From Bacteroidetes bacterium 43-16 (lineage in GTDB: Bacteria; Bacteroidota; Bacteroidia; Chitinophagales; Chitinophagaceae): a DNA stretch of 64,000 bases. Position numbers and translations under genes: made by a program. Below are positions 35,498-44,154 of the stretch, one piece after another. Position 1 is the stretch's first letter; the number at the start of each line of letters is the position of its first letter. The stretch spans positions 175,194-239,193 of the forward strand of contig MKTB01000033.1 of NCBI GenBank assembly GCA_001897525.1, given 5' to 3'. Under the pieces are notes generated by a model, which saw nothing but the letters and a program-made list of their open reading frames with translations, was not told where the DNA came from and did no database searches.

Positions 35498-36118
35498 ATG
35501 TTTACAAAAGCAAAAAATATAGATACCGCATTCCGGCAATTCCGGTTGTTTGCCTTTGTCATTGTCCTGGCAAGCGTGGTCAATACCATTTTTACGGTTA
35601 CCAAATGTTTCAATCTGGTGAGCAATATGAAGGATAAGATCTATGTACTGGCCAATGACAAAGCGATTGAAGCATTTGCAACAGATCGGAAGAATAACAT
35701 CATCGTGGAAGCGAAGAACCATATTAAAACATTTCATCAGTTCTTCTTCACTTTAGACCCGGATGACGATGCGATCAGGAACAGTATAGAGCGGGCATTA
35801 TATCTCGCTGATGAAAGTGCAAAGAAGGTTTATGACGATCTGAAAGAGAATAAATTCTATTCAGGGATTATTTCCGGTAACGTGAACCAGACCATCCGTA
35901 TTGACAGCACACAGGTTGATATCTCGGCATATCCATACTCCTTCCGTTGCTATGCTACCCAACAGATTATCAGGCCGGCTACGATTACAACGAGAACATT
36001 GATCACTACAGGAAGCCTGCGCGAAATTTCCCGGACGGATAACAATCCACATGGTTTCTTAATCGAACGTTGGACAACCCTGGACAACAGGGATATTAAA
36101 ACCGTGAACAGGCGATGA
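35498..36118 (+). CDS. traK: TraK-like conjugation protein (VirB8-like)
   Basis: 206-aa bitopic protein: a short cytoplasmic end, one transmembrane helix (FRLFAFVIVLASVVNTIFTV) and a periplasmic domain with FHQFFFTLDPDDDAIRNSIERAL, the conserved core of TraK. It would be the VirB8-like scaffold of the channel. It starts 8 nt after traJ and its stop overlaps the start of the next small gene by 4 nt (ATGA), so translation is coupled. Confidence 0.9.
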   Translation: MFTKAKNIDTAFRQFRLFAFVIVLASVVNTIFTVTKCFNLVSNMKDKIYVLANDKAIEAFATDRKNNIIVEAKNHIKTFHQFFFTLDPDDDAIRNSIERALYLADESAKKVYDDLKENKFYSGIISGNVNQTIRIDSTQVDISAYPYSFRCYATQQIIRPATITTRTLITTGSLREISRTDNNPHGFLIERWTTLDNRDIKTVNRR

Positions 36119-36330
36119 GATTATTCAGTAAAAATAAAAGTGAAGCTGTCCGCAGGTCGGTGATTCGGTCTGTAGACAAGACCTATCGAAAAACGCAAAC
36201 GGGTTGGGTAAAACTGATGGAGCGTTACACAAAGAATTTTGAACGACGATCCTGGATCATTGCTTTGGTCATTTATGCGCTATGTGCCATAAGCTTATGC
36301 GCTTACCTTATCCTTAGCGCAATCAGGTAA
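36115..36330 (+). CDS. TraL-like small membrane protein
   Basis: 71-aa protein with a basic N-terminus (LFSKNKSEAVRRSVIR) and a single C-terminal transmembrane helix (IIALVIYALCAISLCAYLIL). Overlaps traK by 4 nt and precedes traM by 33 nt, which is the traL position in CTnDOT-type operons. Sequence alone is too short to be sure of the family. Confidence 0.72.
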   Translation: MRLFSKNKSEAVRRSVIRSVDKTYRKTQTGWVKLMERYTKNFERRSWIIALVIYALCAISLCAYLILSAIR

Positions 36331-36363
36331 ACAATTACTAATTACATTAAATACAAAAGAATC

Positions 36364-37632
36364 ATGAAAGAAGTAGATGCATTGGAAAGGAAGAAAAAAT
36401 TTCTGCTGGTATTGCCGGTACTCTGTGTGCCGTTTTTGATCCTTATGTTCTGGCTCATGGGCGGCGGAAAAGGAACTACAGTCATTGCCGCTGAAAATCC
36501 GGGGCTGAATACGAACCTGCCGAATTCAGGCGGCGACAGTAGTGAGCATAACTCAAAACTGGATGCTTATAATGAAGCGGAAAAGGATTCACTACGCTGG
36601 CTGGAACTCGTTCGGTCAGACCCCAATTACAGCCTTAATCACAGGGAATTAGGGGACAGTTTGTACGGTTATGGTTTAAACACTTCACTCAATCTCAATT
36701 CCGGCAACAAGAGTAATGAGGAAAAGATTGTTGACCGCCTGGAACAGCTTAATAATGAATTGCGAAGACCTGTCCAAAGCACGGACGAATACAGTTACTC
36801 CACTCCGCTTCGCAGTGAATACAACGCGTCTTATGCGGCCCGCCAGGATCTGGAAAGACTGGAACAAATGATGCAACGCATGAATGCTCCGGCAGAGGAA
36901 GACCAGGAGATGACACAGCTTAATAATATGATGGACAAGATCTTAGACATCCAACATCCGCAGCGTGTACAGGAACGATCAGACAGCTATTCGGAGAAAA
37001 AGAACGGTCAGGTATTCGCGGTGCGGCCCAAAAAGCAAAAATTGAATGTTACGCTCATTGACAATAAATCGGCGATGGATTATGCTACCGAAGCTAATAC
37101 AACTGTACCCAAACGTTCAAACAGGTTCTTTGGATTGGAAGATATTACCACCAATGAAATTGAAGAGAATGTGATCGAAGCGGTGGTTCACGAAGATCAG
37201 ACGGTTACCACAGGCTCTGTCATCAAATTTCGCTTGTCCCGTGATGTTCAGGTAAATGGAGTCCTTATACCAAAAGATGAATTTGTAACCGGAATTGCCT
37301 CTCTTCAGGGGGAGCGCCTGGAGGTTGATATTGAAAGTATCCGGTTCGGTAATTCAATTTTTCCGGTAAAGCTTTCGGCTTATGATATGGACGGTCTGGC
37401 CGGCATTTATATCCCCGGAACCATCACCAGGGATGTGGTGAAACAAAACAGCGATCAGGCAGTCCAGGGCATGAGCCTGATGGGATTTGATCAGAGTCTT
37501 GGCGCACAGGCGGCCTCTGCCGGTATAGAACTCGGAAAAAATCTATTGGGCCGAAAGATCAGGCTGATTAAAGTTAACCTAAAAGCTGGCTATAAGGTAT
37601 TACTGAAGGATAACAAACGAAAAGAAGAATAG
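36364..37632 (+). CDS. traM: TraM-like conjugation protein (VirB10-like)
   Basis: 422-aa bitopic protein. A single N-terminal membrane helix (FLLVLPVLCVPFLILMFWLM) is followed by a long, flexible, charged region with coiled segments, then a C-terminal beta-rich TraM/DUF3714 domain (IEAVVHEDQTVTTGSVIKFR; GVLIPKDEFVTGIASLQGER). The domain end resembles VirB10, which links inner and outer membranes. Order traK-L-M-N is conserved here. Confidence 0.9.
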   Translation: MKEVDALERKKKFLLVLPVLCVPFLILMFWLMGGGKGTTVIAAENPGLNTNLPNSGGDSSEHNSKLDAYNEAEKDSLRWLELVRSDPNYSLNHRELGDSLYGYGLNTSLNLNSGNKSNEEKIVDRLEQLNNELRRPVQSTDEYSYSTPLRSEYNASYAARQDLERLEQMMQRMNAPAEEDQEMTQLNNMMDKILDIQHPQRVQERSDSYSEKKNGQVFAVRPKKQKLNVTLIDNKSAMDYATEANTTVPKRSNRFFGLEDITTNEIEENVIEAVVHEDQTVTTGSVIKFRLSRDVQVNGVLIPKDEFVTGIASLQGERLEVDIESIRFGNSIFPVKLSAYDMDGLAGIYIPGTITRDVVKQNSDQAVQGMSLMGFDQSLGAQAASAGIELGKNLLGRKIRLIKVNLKAGYKVLLKDNKRKEE

Positions 37633-37672
37633 GCAGCAACATTATTTTTTAATACTAAAAAAGTAGAACAAC

Positions 37673-38524
37673 ATGAGACAATTCATATTCATAGCAGCTA
37701 TTATTGGCGCTGTATTATTCGGAAGTAAAGTACAGGCACAATTCAGGGAAAGCAGAACTTTAGTAAAAGGGGTCATCGAACCCTATCAATTAGCGGTTAG
37801 TCCAGACAAAACGGTCAACCTGGTTTTCCCATACAATATTGTATCCGTTAACCGGGGCAGCGCAGATGTTTTGGCACAAAAGGCCAGTGAGGTAGGCAAT
37901 ATTTTACAGGTTAAATGTGAAGATGAAAACTTCAAGCCAACTAACCTGACAGTAGTTACTGCTGAAGGGGCATTATATTCTTTCCTACTTCATTTTGTAC
38001 CTAATCCACGTTTACTGAATTTAAAGGTAGCCGATCTGGAAATACCTATTCAGCAAATTGCACAATTTGAAGGGGGGCTTAAATCACAGGCAAAATTGAG
38101 GGATGCGGCCCAAAGAATTGCCACAAAAAAGGAAGTCATCAATAAACTGTCCGATAAAAGAAATGATATGGGACTGCAAGTCAAGGGAATCTATATTTCT
38201 GGTGACGTACTTTATTTTCAGATTAAGTTGGATAACAATAGTCGGATTAACTACGATGTAGCGCAGTTCCGCTCCTACCTGACAGACTCCAAACAGGCCA
38301 AACGCACCGCCAAACAGGAAACCCCGCTTATCCCTTTATTTTCCGAAGGCAATGATAAACGCATAGAGGGCAATTCTTCCAATACTGTCGTACTAGCGTT
38401 TGACAAATTTACCATACCCAATAAAAAGCACATGGTTTTGCAGGTAATGGAACAAAATGGCGGCCGCAATCTCCAACTAAAAATTAAGAACAAGGATATT
38501 TTAAAGGCGAAGTCAATAAATTAA
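37673..38524 (+). CDS. traN: TraN-like outer-membrane conjugation protein (DUF4138, VirB9-like)
   Basis: 283-aa exported protein with signal peptide (FIFIAAIIGAVLFGSKVQAQ). The DUF4138/TraN pattern is clear: EPYQLAVSPDKTVNLVFPYN, SVNRGSADVLAQKA, then GDVLYFQIKLDNNSRINYDV and the late DKFTIPNKKHMVLQVMEQNGGR. It is probably the VirB9-like partner of TraM. It is the last recognisable channel gene; traO, traP and traQ are not found after it. Confidence 0.92.
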   Translation: MRQFIFIAAIIGAVLFGSKVQAQFRESRTLVKGVIEPYQLAVSPDKTVNLVFPYNIVSVNRGSADVLAQKASEVGNILQVKCEDENFKPTNLTVVTAEGALYSFLLHFVPNPRLLNLKVADLEIPIQQIAQFEGGLKSQAKLRDAAQRIATKKEVINKLSDKRNDMGLQVKGIYISGDVLYFQIKLDNNSRINYDVAQFRSYLTDSKQAKRTAKQETPLIPLFSEGNDKRIEGNSSNTVVLAFDKFTIPNKKHMVLQVMEQNGGRNLQLKIKNKDILKAKSIN

Positions 38525-38541
38525 AATATCACCCTATAGCT

Positions 38542-39774
38542 ATGAAAATTTATCAATCAGACTATAAGAAAATCATGAACTATATGGTCGAGCAGCGTTG
38601 GCAAGGATATGAATTTGTAGCCTGTCCATTCTGGAATGGCCCCATTTCGAAAGAAGAGCTTTTCATGTTCGATAATCATTTAGAAGCTAAAGAATTCTGT
38701 GAAGCATATTCCACGGATTCGGATCGGTTTGGCTATCTGCCAACCAGATCAGTTTATCGTAGTATGTCGGAAGCATTAGAGGATGATAGTATTATAGTTG
38801 AAAAGGGTGGTCTGATTGATTTATTAAGCATGATAAATAAATACCATGAAGAATTGGAAGAACGAAGTATAAAAGAAAATAATGATTTAGAACAATTAAA
38901 ACAAAAGGAGGAAGTTATGAATGTTGACGTATTTGATTATCTAAGAAAACAAATGTTATACGCAGGCTTGGGAGATGTGCCTGTTAATGAGCTTCAGAAA
39001 AAACTAGAGCAAGGAAACTCAGAATTTCAAATTAATCACAAAAGAAAATTTGGAACAGTCGAAGCTACTGCCAGGCTTAATTTTAAGCAGTCTGAAAAAA
39101 ATGTCGAAAATTATTTTTTCAATTCTTTTGATGTATTGTTTAAAAAAGAAGGGGAAAAAGAAACCATGCAGCAGAATTTTCGGATTTCATTCGGAGATGG
39201 TTTTCGCTTTGATGAAGCTTATAAATTGATGAATGGGCGTTCTATAAATAAAACTTTTGTCATGACTGACAGGTTAGACAAAAACATCCGGCAGGAAGTT
39301 AATGCAACGGCCTATATGGATTTTAAGAATGTTGATAAGTATGGCAATTTTGAGATCGTAAAAGTTTACGGATATGACCTGGAGAAAAAGCTTGCGGAGT
39401 ATCCGATAAAGGGTTTTGAAAATGAATCGGTGAAAAATAAGATAGTTACTGATCTTAAAAATGGTGAAATCGCATCCGTTATTATTAAAACTGCGAAGGG
39501 TGATCTGGAAATGAGATTAAGCGCTAATGCGCAGTTCGATAAACTGAACCTTTTTGACAAGAATATGAAACCTTTAAGCAAGACGGCTATAAAAGAAATT
39601 GAAAATAAGGAAACAGTAAAACAGGGTACTGCTAAATCTCAGAGCAAGAAGCAGGAGACTGGTAAATCACAAGACAAGAAACCGGATGGAAATAAACCGG
39701 GCGAAGGTACCAGTAAGGTAATTATGAAACCTGATCAGGGGCCGGATAAGAATTCATCATTAAGAGTAGGATAA
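38542..39774 (+). CDS. Soluble protein of the conjugative element, function unknown
   Basis: 410-aa protein without signal peptide. Residues 1-100 form one unit (YKKIMNYMVEQRWQGYEFVA; GYLPTRSVYRSMSEALED). The middle (NVDVFDYLRKQMLYAGLGDV to MSLRLSANAQF-like end) resembles the repeat unit of DUF3945-type proteins common in Bacteroidetes mobile elements. The tail is low-complexity Lys/Gln/Gly (KQETGKSQDKKPDGNKPGEG). It lies 17 nt after traN. Possible DNA-processing or regulatory helper; not recognised further. Confidence 0.65.
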   Translation: MKIYQSDYKKIMNYMVEQRWQGYEFVACPFWNGPISKEELFMFDNHLEAKEFCEAYSTDSDRFGYLPTRSVYRSMSEALEDDSIIVEKGGLIDLLSMINKYHEELEERSIKENNDLEQLKQKEEVMNVDVFDYLRKQMLYAGLGDVPVNELQKKLEQGNSEFQINHKRKFGTVEATARLNFKQSEKNVENYFFNSFDVLFKKEGEKETMQQNFRISFGDGFRFDEAYKLMNGRSINKTFVMTDRLDKNIRQEVNATAYMDFKNVDKYGNFEIVKVYGYDLEKKLAEYPIKGFENESVKNKIVTDLKNGEIASVIIKTAKGDLEMRLSANAQFDKLNLFDKNMKPLSKTAIKEIENKETVKQGTAKSQSKKQETGKSQDKKPDGNKPGEGTSKVIMKPDQGPDKNSSLRVG

Positions 39775-39805
39775 CGTTTCTTTTAACCACATAATACTGT
39801 TAGAA

Positions 39806-40357
39806 ATGGTAAACAGAATTTTAAAATGGTGGAAGGAAGTGATGGATTGGAAGGAGCGATTTGAAAAGCTCCTTCCTTCCAATTACATAAATGGCCGTGC
39901 TTTCAGAAAGGCTGAAATGAGGAAATTGGAAAAGATCATGTCATATCCTAAAGGAAAGCTTAATGAAGATGAAAGGCTGAGCCAGAAAATGCTCTTCCAG
40001 GAACAATACAAGCAATTGGAAAGGTCCCTCTATCCAAATCCAGTGGTAAGATTAGTGCGCAATGCGGGTAAGCTTGCCTTTGCTTCCCTCAAATGGACAT
40101 ACAACAAAATTAAAGGGCCTGCTCCTACCACGAATAAGAATCAGGTGCGAAATGAAAAGACCGCACCGATGAGCGATGCAGAGATAAGGCAATTTTTAAA
40201 AAGAAGTATGGCAGATTCCAAAACGATAAATCAGCAAGGTGAAAAGACTACTGCAGCTAAACCTGAAATTAATAAAAAGGTTACGGCTAATAAAGTAAAA
40301 AAGTCCGCTGTTATTGTTCCATTCAAAGCAGGAAAGCCAGTTCGAAAGGGACTATAA
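39806..40357 (+). CDS. Small basic protein of the element, function unknown
   Basis: 183-aa soluble protein, rich in Lys and Arg. It starts MVNRILKWWKEVMDWKERFE and has a helical part (LEKIMSYPKGKLNEDERLSQK) followed by a basic low-complexity tail (KKVTANKVKKSAVIVPFKAG). The composition fits a nucleic-acid-associated protein. It ends 1 nt before the next ATG. No family recognised. Confidence 0.62.
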   Translation: MVNRILKWWKEVMDWKERFEKLLPSNYINGRAFRKAEMRKLEKIMSYPKGKLNEDERLSQKMLFQEQYKQLERSLYPNPVVRLVRNAGKLAFASLKWTYNKIKGPAPTTNKNQVRNEKTAPMSDAEIRQFLKRSMADSKTINQQGEKTTAAKPEINKKVTANKVKKSAVIVPFKAGKPVRKGL

Positions 40358-40358
40358 A

Positions 40359-40688
40359 ATGGATAAAGCAGAGATTATTACATTTTTTTTTGACCGGATT
40401 AAACTCGACCCGATCATTGATCCTGTACATATATCCCTATTCATGACTTTGTGCCATTTGTCCAATCCGGATGAGCCGGGCTATATCGATATCGAAAGGA
40501 ATTCAACTATGAGCCTGAGCAAAATAGCTAGTCCGGCGACGTATTTTAAGAAATTGAGGGAATTGAGTGATAGGGGATTAATTGAATACTACCCATCACG
40601 GAAAAAGTGCCGTTTGACACGAGTGCGTTTGAGAAAGGAGGAGAAAGATGGAGAACGAGAGATTAATAACATTCCAGGATTTACTTGA
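40359..40688 (+). CDS. Winged-helix-like small protein of the element
   Basis: 109-aa protein starting MDKAEIITFFFDRIKLDPII, 1 nt after the previous stop (a longer in-frame start at 40314 overlaps that gene and is less likely). The middle (STMSLSKIASPATYFKKLRELSDRGLIEYY) looks like a helix-turn-helix with a wing, and the end is basic. It overlaps the next HTH gene by 41 nt. It is probably a DNA-binding regulator of the element; function unproven. Confidence 0.65.
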   Translation: MDKAEIITFFFDRIKLDPIIDPVHISLFMTLCHLSNPDEPGYIDIERNSTMSLSKIASPATYFKKLRELSDRGLIEYYPSRKKCRLTRVRLRKEEKDGEREINNIPGFT

Positions 40689-40926
40689 TTTTAAATCAGA
40701 ATTACTTCGGGAGATAAGGGCAATCCTCCCTCCTGCTAAGCCCCCAAAAAAATGGCTAAAATCGTTAGAAGTCCGTAAACTTCTAGGATTGTCAGCAGGT
40801 AAACTGCAGAACATGCGCAATAATAATGAGATTCCTTTTACCAGAATTGGTGGTATTATCTATTATTTGGAGGAAGAAGTTTATCAGATGTTGGAATCAA
40901 ATAGTAATATCAATGCAAAAGGATAA
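40648..40926 (+). CDS. HTH_17-type DNA-binding protein (excisionase-like)
   Basis: 92-aa protein with a MerR/excisionase-like helix-turn-helix (WLKSLEVRKLLGLSAGKLQN, then RNNNEIPFTRIGGIIYYLEEEV). Such small proteins in Bacteroidetes elements act as excision or regulatory factors. It overlaps the preceding gene by 41 nt and the following one by 14 nt. No integrase gene accompanies it in this window. Confidence 0.78.
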   Translation: MENERLITFQDLLDFKSELLREIRAILPPAKPPKKWLKSLEVRKLLGLSAGKLQNMRNNNEIPFTRIGGIIYYLEEEVYQMLESNSNINAKG

Positions 40927-41122
40927 AAACAAGGGTCTGGGGAATCAAATTCCGCCAGACCTTTTTCATGTTGAAATATATTTTGAGGCCAACGGTTCTA
41001 CGACCAAGAATGCCCAACAATTTTATAACTATTACAAAGACAGTAATTGGAAAAATTACCGGAACGAGATAATTAAAAATTGGAAGGTGCTTGCCTGGCA
41101 GTGGATCAATTACCAAAAATAA
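40913..41122 (+). CDS. Small protein at the end of the tra operon, function unknown
   Basis: 69-aa ORF from the ATG at 40913 (MQKDKNKGLGNQIPPDLFHV). The part FYNYYKDSNWKNYRNEIIKNWK is highly aromatic and basic, typical of small Bacteroidetes element proteins. It overlaps the HTH gene by 14 nt. A longer in-frame extension from 40826 is a shadow of that gene. No family recognised. Confidence 0.55.
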   Translation: MQKDKNKGLGNQIPPDLFHVEIYFEANGSTTKNAQQFYNYYKDSNWKNYRNEIIKNWKVLAWQWINYQK

Positions 41123-41146
41123 TCTCTTTTTATTCACTGATAATTA

Positions 41147-42394
41147 CTATTTATCAGACTTTTTGAAATTTAAATTCACATTAAATTTTATAGGATTAGG
41201 ATTAGAAAATTTTTTAAAGCTCCATCCTTTTACATCTTTATAATGTTTGAATAAATTCCAAAAATTATCATAAAAATCTTCTGTATATATAAACTCTTCT
41301 TTCTCTGGTATTATAAAAACAAATACAAAAAAAGTAAATCGAAATTCGCATACCAGATTTGGAATTGAATGATCGTCATCTTTTCTTTTATACAATGTTA
41401 CCATTGGATGAGTTCTAAAAAAGTCATAGTTCTGTAGGATAGCAATTTTTGGCAAATGAGAAAATTCGATTTCTCCGCGAATCCATCCTATCGTTTCATT
41501 AAACTGAGGTATTTCCTTTGGTTCAAGAACACTTAACGCATATTTTACAAGGGTCTTATAAATGTTAAGGTAGGTAATAAATCGATTGTTTTTAAGGGTA
41601 AAATTAAAATCATTACTTGATTCTTCACCTTCTTTTAAATAATGCTCAATAGTGATTTGTTTTTTTCCATCATTTCTAATTATATAATTTTCACCCTTCA
41701 AAGAAGGTATACCGTTCTTACCTTTCACACCAAAAAAATTTCTATATAAATCTAGGAATAGCACTAAGTCATTTTCAATTCCTGTTCCAAATTCATAGTT
41801 GCATTTATCACATTCATCATAAGTTACAATTAATTTATTCCCAAGTGCCTCAGAAATTGAGTGTGCTATTTTTTTAAATGAAGTTTCAGGTTGTTTTTTT
41901 TTGCAAAATCTGCAAACTCTCTTATTTTTATCTAGCTCACCAATGAATGATTTCTCTTGAAATCCAAAAATTGAAATATTGTAATTAGATCTCAATTCGC
42001 CAATGGAATCGTTTATTTCTTTCTCCATTTTCTCATAATCTATTCCCTCCTCCTTTGCCAGCAAATAATTGCACATCTTAAACGAATCATCTTTCGAAAC
42101 TTCTTTCGTAAATTGAACGAAGAAATATTTATCTGTCGGAATTGAATCAAAGTTGGTTTTTAGTCTATTTATTTTTGGATCGCTATCTTTGAATTTATCT
42201 ATAAAAACCATTAGTCTATTCTCAAAATTTTCATCTTTTTGTTGTAAAGATTCAAGTTGAAAACGATCTTCTTTTTTGGTCGCCATAAATAGAACCATTA
42301 ATGCATTCCATAATCTTTGAAAACCATCACTGGAATGAAGGGAAAATTGGAAAGATTTGGACAATGAAATTATGTATACATCAATTGTATTCAT
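41147..42394 (-). CDS. HNH-type (HNH_5-like) nuclease-related protein
   Basis: 415-aa cytoplasmic protein whose centre has the treble-clef pattern CRFCKK (about residue 160) and CDKCNYEFG (about residue 195), with KIAHSISEALGN between, as in HNH_5-type endonucleases. The flanks are helical and AT-rich in codon use. It sits at the start of the cargo block and is transcribed away from the interrupted nuclease-like gene. HNH proteins in this position are often anti-phage factors, which is inference. Start ATG at 42394. Note that the classical HNH His/Asn residues are not all obvious. Confidence 0.72.
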   Translation of the reverse strand: MNTIDVYIISLSKSFQFSLHSSDGFQRLWNALMVLFMATKKEDRFQLESLQQKDENFENRLMVFIDKFKDSDPKINRLKTNFDSIPTDKYFFVQFTKEVSKDDSFKMCNYLLAKEEGIDYEKMEKEINDSIGELRSNYNISIFGFQEKSFIGELDKNKRVCRFCKKKQPETSFKKIAHSISEALGNKLIVTYDECDKCNYEFGTGIENDLVLFLDLYRNFFGVKGKNGIPSLKGENYIIRNDGKKQITIEHYLKEGEESSNDFNFTLKNNRFITYLNIYKTLVKYALSVLEPKEIPQFNETIGWIRGEIEFSHLPKIAILQNYDFFRTHPMVTLYKRKDDDHSIPNLVCEFRFTFFVFVFIIPEKEEFIYTEDFYDNFWNLFKHYKDVKGWSFKKFSNPNPIKFNVNLNFKKSDK

Positions 42395-42775
42395 TGAAAT
42401 GGATTGGTTTAAATAATTATATTTCTTTAATTTCCCTACAAAATAGGAATTTCCAAGGTTTCAAGATTGTTTTATGAGCAATAATATTTAAATTTCTCTC
42501 TTCATTATTTTCTGCTTATAATTCAATTGATTAAATAAATGGCCTAGAAAGTGCTTACGATTTCATTTTATATGATAAAAAATATACTTTACAATATATT
42601 TCTTTTTATTAAAAAAAATTGAGGCAGGTAATATGTTAGTTTTAATTTTTTATATCCTTAAAATTTTATACTTCGGAAATGTTTAAACAATTTAAATCGC
42701 TGGTTGAAAATGTTAGAAATAATCATGTAAAAAACACACGCGAAGCATCAGAAATGAAATTTGGTTACGTTTTTA

Positions 42776-42784
42776 ATAAAGAAC
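42776..42784 (+). repeat. Target-site duplication, left copy
   Basis: ATAAAGAAC immediately left of the IS; identical to the right copy at 44146-44154. Confidence 0.92.
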
Positions 42785-44145
42785 CAGTACCGTCCTAAAC
42801 GTGATTTAAAAAGTGGTGGTGAATGATATAGCAGGGAATGCTATATTTAGTTCGCTAAAACAAATCACCACCATGGTAAATATAAATGTATTTTCTCAGA
42901 TTCTCTCGCTTATCGATCGCGATGGTTTCAATTTTTTAGTGCGTAAGCATGATTCAGACAAGCACCACAAAGGGATCAATAGCTGGACGCATTTGGTAAG
43001 CATGCTTTTCTGCCATTTATCGTCTGCAGATTCGGTTAGAGACATCAGCAACGGTTTGCGGAGCACGACAGGCAATATGCATCATATGGGTATCAGCAGG
43101 GTTCCCAGTAAGTCCAATCTATCCTACATGAATGCACATCGTAAGCATGTGTTGTTTCGTGACCTTTATCTGCGGTTATTGGCCATACTCTGGCAGAAGC
43201 AAACTCATCTTCGCTCAGAACTACGCATGCTGAAACGCAAAGTGCTGTTGATGGATGCCACGGTAATCCCGCTTTGCCTTTCGGTGTTTGATTGGGCAAG
43301 GTTCCGAAGCGCCAAAGGTGCGGTTAAACTACATACGATACTGGATTACGATGGTTGTATGCCTAGCTTCGTGCATATTACCGATGGCAAGACACATGAA
43401 TCCATAGTAGCAAAAGCCCTATCCTTTCCCAAAGGATGTGTTTTAGTGGTCGATCGGGGCTATGTCGATTATGCCTGGATGAACGTTTTGGACAGCAAGG
43501 GCTGCTTTTTCGTAACAAGGAGCAAATCCAATATGAAATATACGGTATTGAAGTCTTGGCAGAGCGATGAACTAAGAGAAGCTGGGGTAATTGAAGATCA
43601 AGTTGTTGCTTTGGATGGCGTCTCAGCAGCTCGATACGGGAATAAGAATATGCGTCTTGTCCGGGTTTGGGACAGCATAAAAAATGTGGAATATGAGTTC
43701 TTGACCAACCATTTTCAGTGGAAGGCGTCCACGGTAGCTGCACTTTACAAAGAGCGCTGGGAGATCGAGACGTTCTTTAAACACCTCAAGCAGCGGTTAA
43801 AGGTCTCCAGTTTTGTAGGTACCTCCGAGAATGCCGTTTACATCCAGATCTGGACAGCGCTGATCGGGATATTACTTTTCAAGTACATTCAAAAACGGGC
43901 AAAATATAGCTGGAACCTATCCAATCTGGTGAATTTCATACGGCTGAATATCTTCGTGAAGATTGATCTGTGGAAATGGGCTGATGACCCATTTATTACG
44001 GGCAAACCACCCGACCAAAACGGACAGTTTAACCTGTTCTGAAACGGAAAGGGAGGGTCAAATCCGAAAGTATCAACAAAATCTGCATAGAAAAAACAGT
44101 AGATAGGGATTTTTATGGCCCTAAAATTTATTTAGGACGCTACTG
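42785..44145 (+). mobile_element. IS4-family insertion sequence, 1361 bp, complete
   Basis: The ends are inverted repeats: left CAGTACCGTCCTAAA, right CAGTAGCGTCCTAAA when read inward (14 of 15 match). It is flanked by exact 9-bp direct repeats ATAAAGAAC (42776-42784 and 44146-44154), the target-site duplication. It carries one transposase gene on + that fills most of its length. Both ends and the gene look intact, so the insertion may be recent. Confidence 0.93.
42873..44042 (+). CDS. IS4-family transposase (DUF4372 + DDE_Tnp_1)
   Basis: 389-aa DDE transposase. I take the ATG at 42873 (MVNINVFSQILSLIDRDGFN); a frame extension to 42813 has no support. The N-terminal part resembles DUF4372 (INSWTHLVSMLFCHLSSADSVRDI). 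The catalytic residues are visible: D in LLMDATVIPL, D in VLVVDRGYVDY, and E within the IS4 YREK motif LYKERWEIETFFKHLK (Y-2-R-3-E-6-K). It lies wholly within the inverted repeats and reads in the same direction as the host gene. Confidence 0.93.
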   Translation: MVNINVFSQILSLIDRDGFNFLVRKHDSDKHHKGINSWTHLVSMLFCHLSSADSVRDISNGLRSTTGNMHHMGISRVPSKSNLSYMNAHRKHVLFRDLYLRLLAILWQKQTHLRSELRMLKRKVLLMDATVIPLCLSVFDWARFRSAKGAVKLHTILDYDGCMPSFVHITDGKTHESIVAKALSFPKGCVLVVDRGYVDYAWMNVLDSKGCFFVTRSKSNMKYTVLKSWQSDELREAGVIEDQVVALDGVSAARYGNKNMRLVRVWDSIKNVEYEFLTNHFQWKASTVAALYKERWEIETFFKHLKQRLKVSSFVGTSENAVYIQIWTALIGILLFKYIQKRAKYSWNLSNLVNFIRLNIFVKIDLWKWADDPFITGKPPDQNGQFNLF

Positions 44146-44154
44146 ATAAAGAAC
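44146..44154 (+). repeat. Target-site duplication, right copy
   Basis: ATAAAGAAC immediately right of the IS; identical to 42776-42784. Confidence 0.92.
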
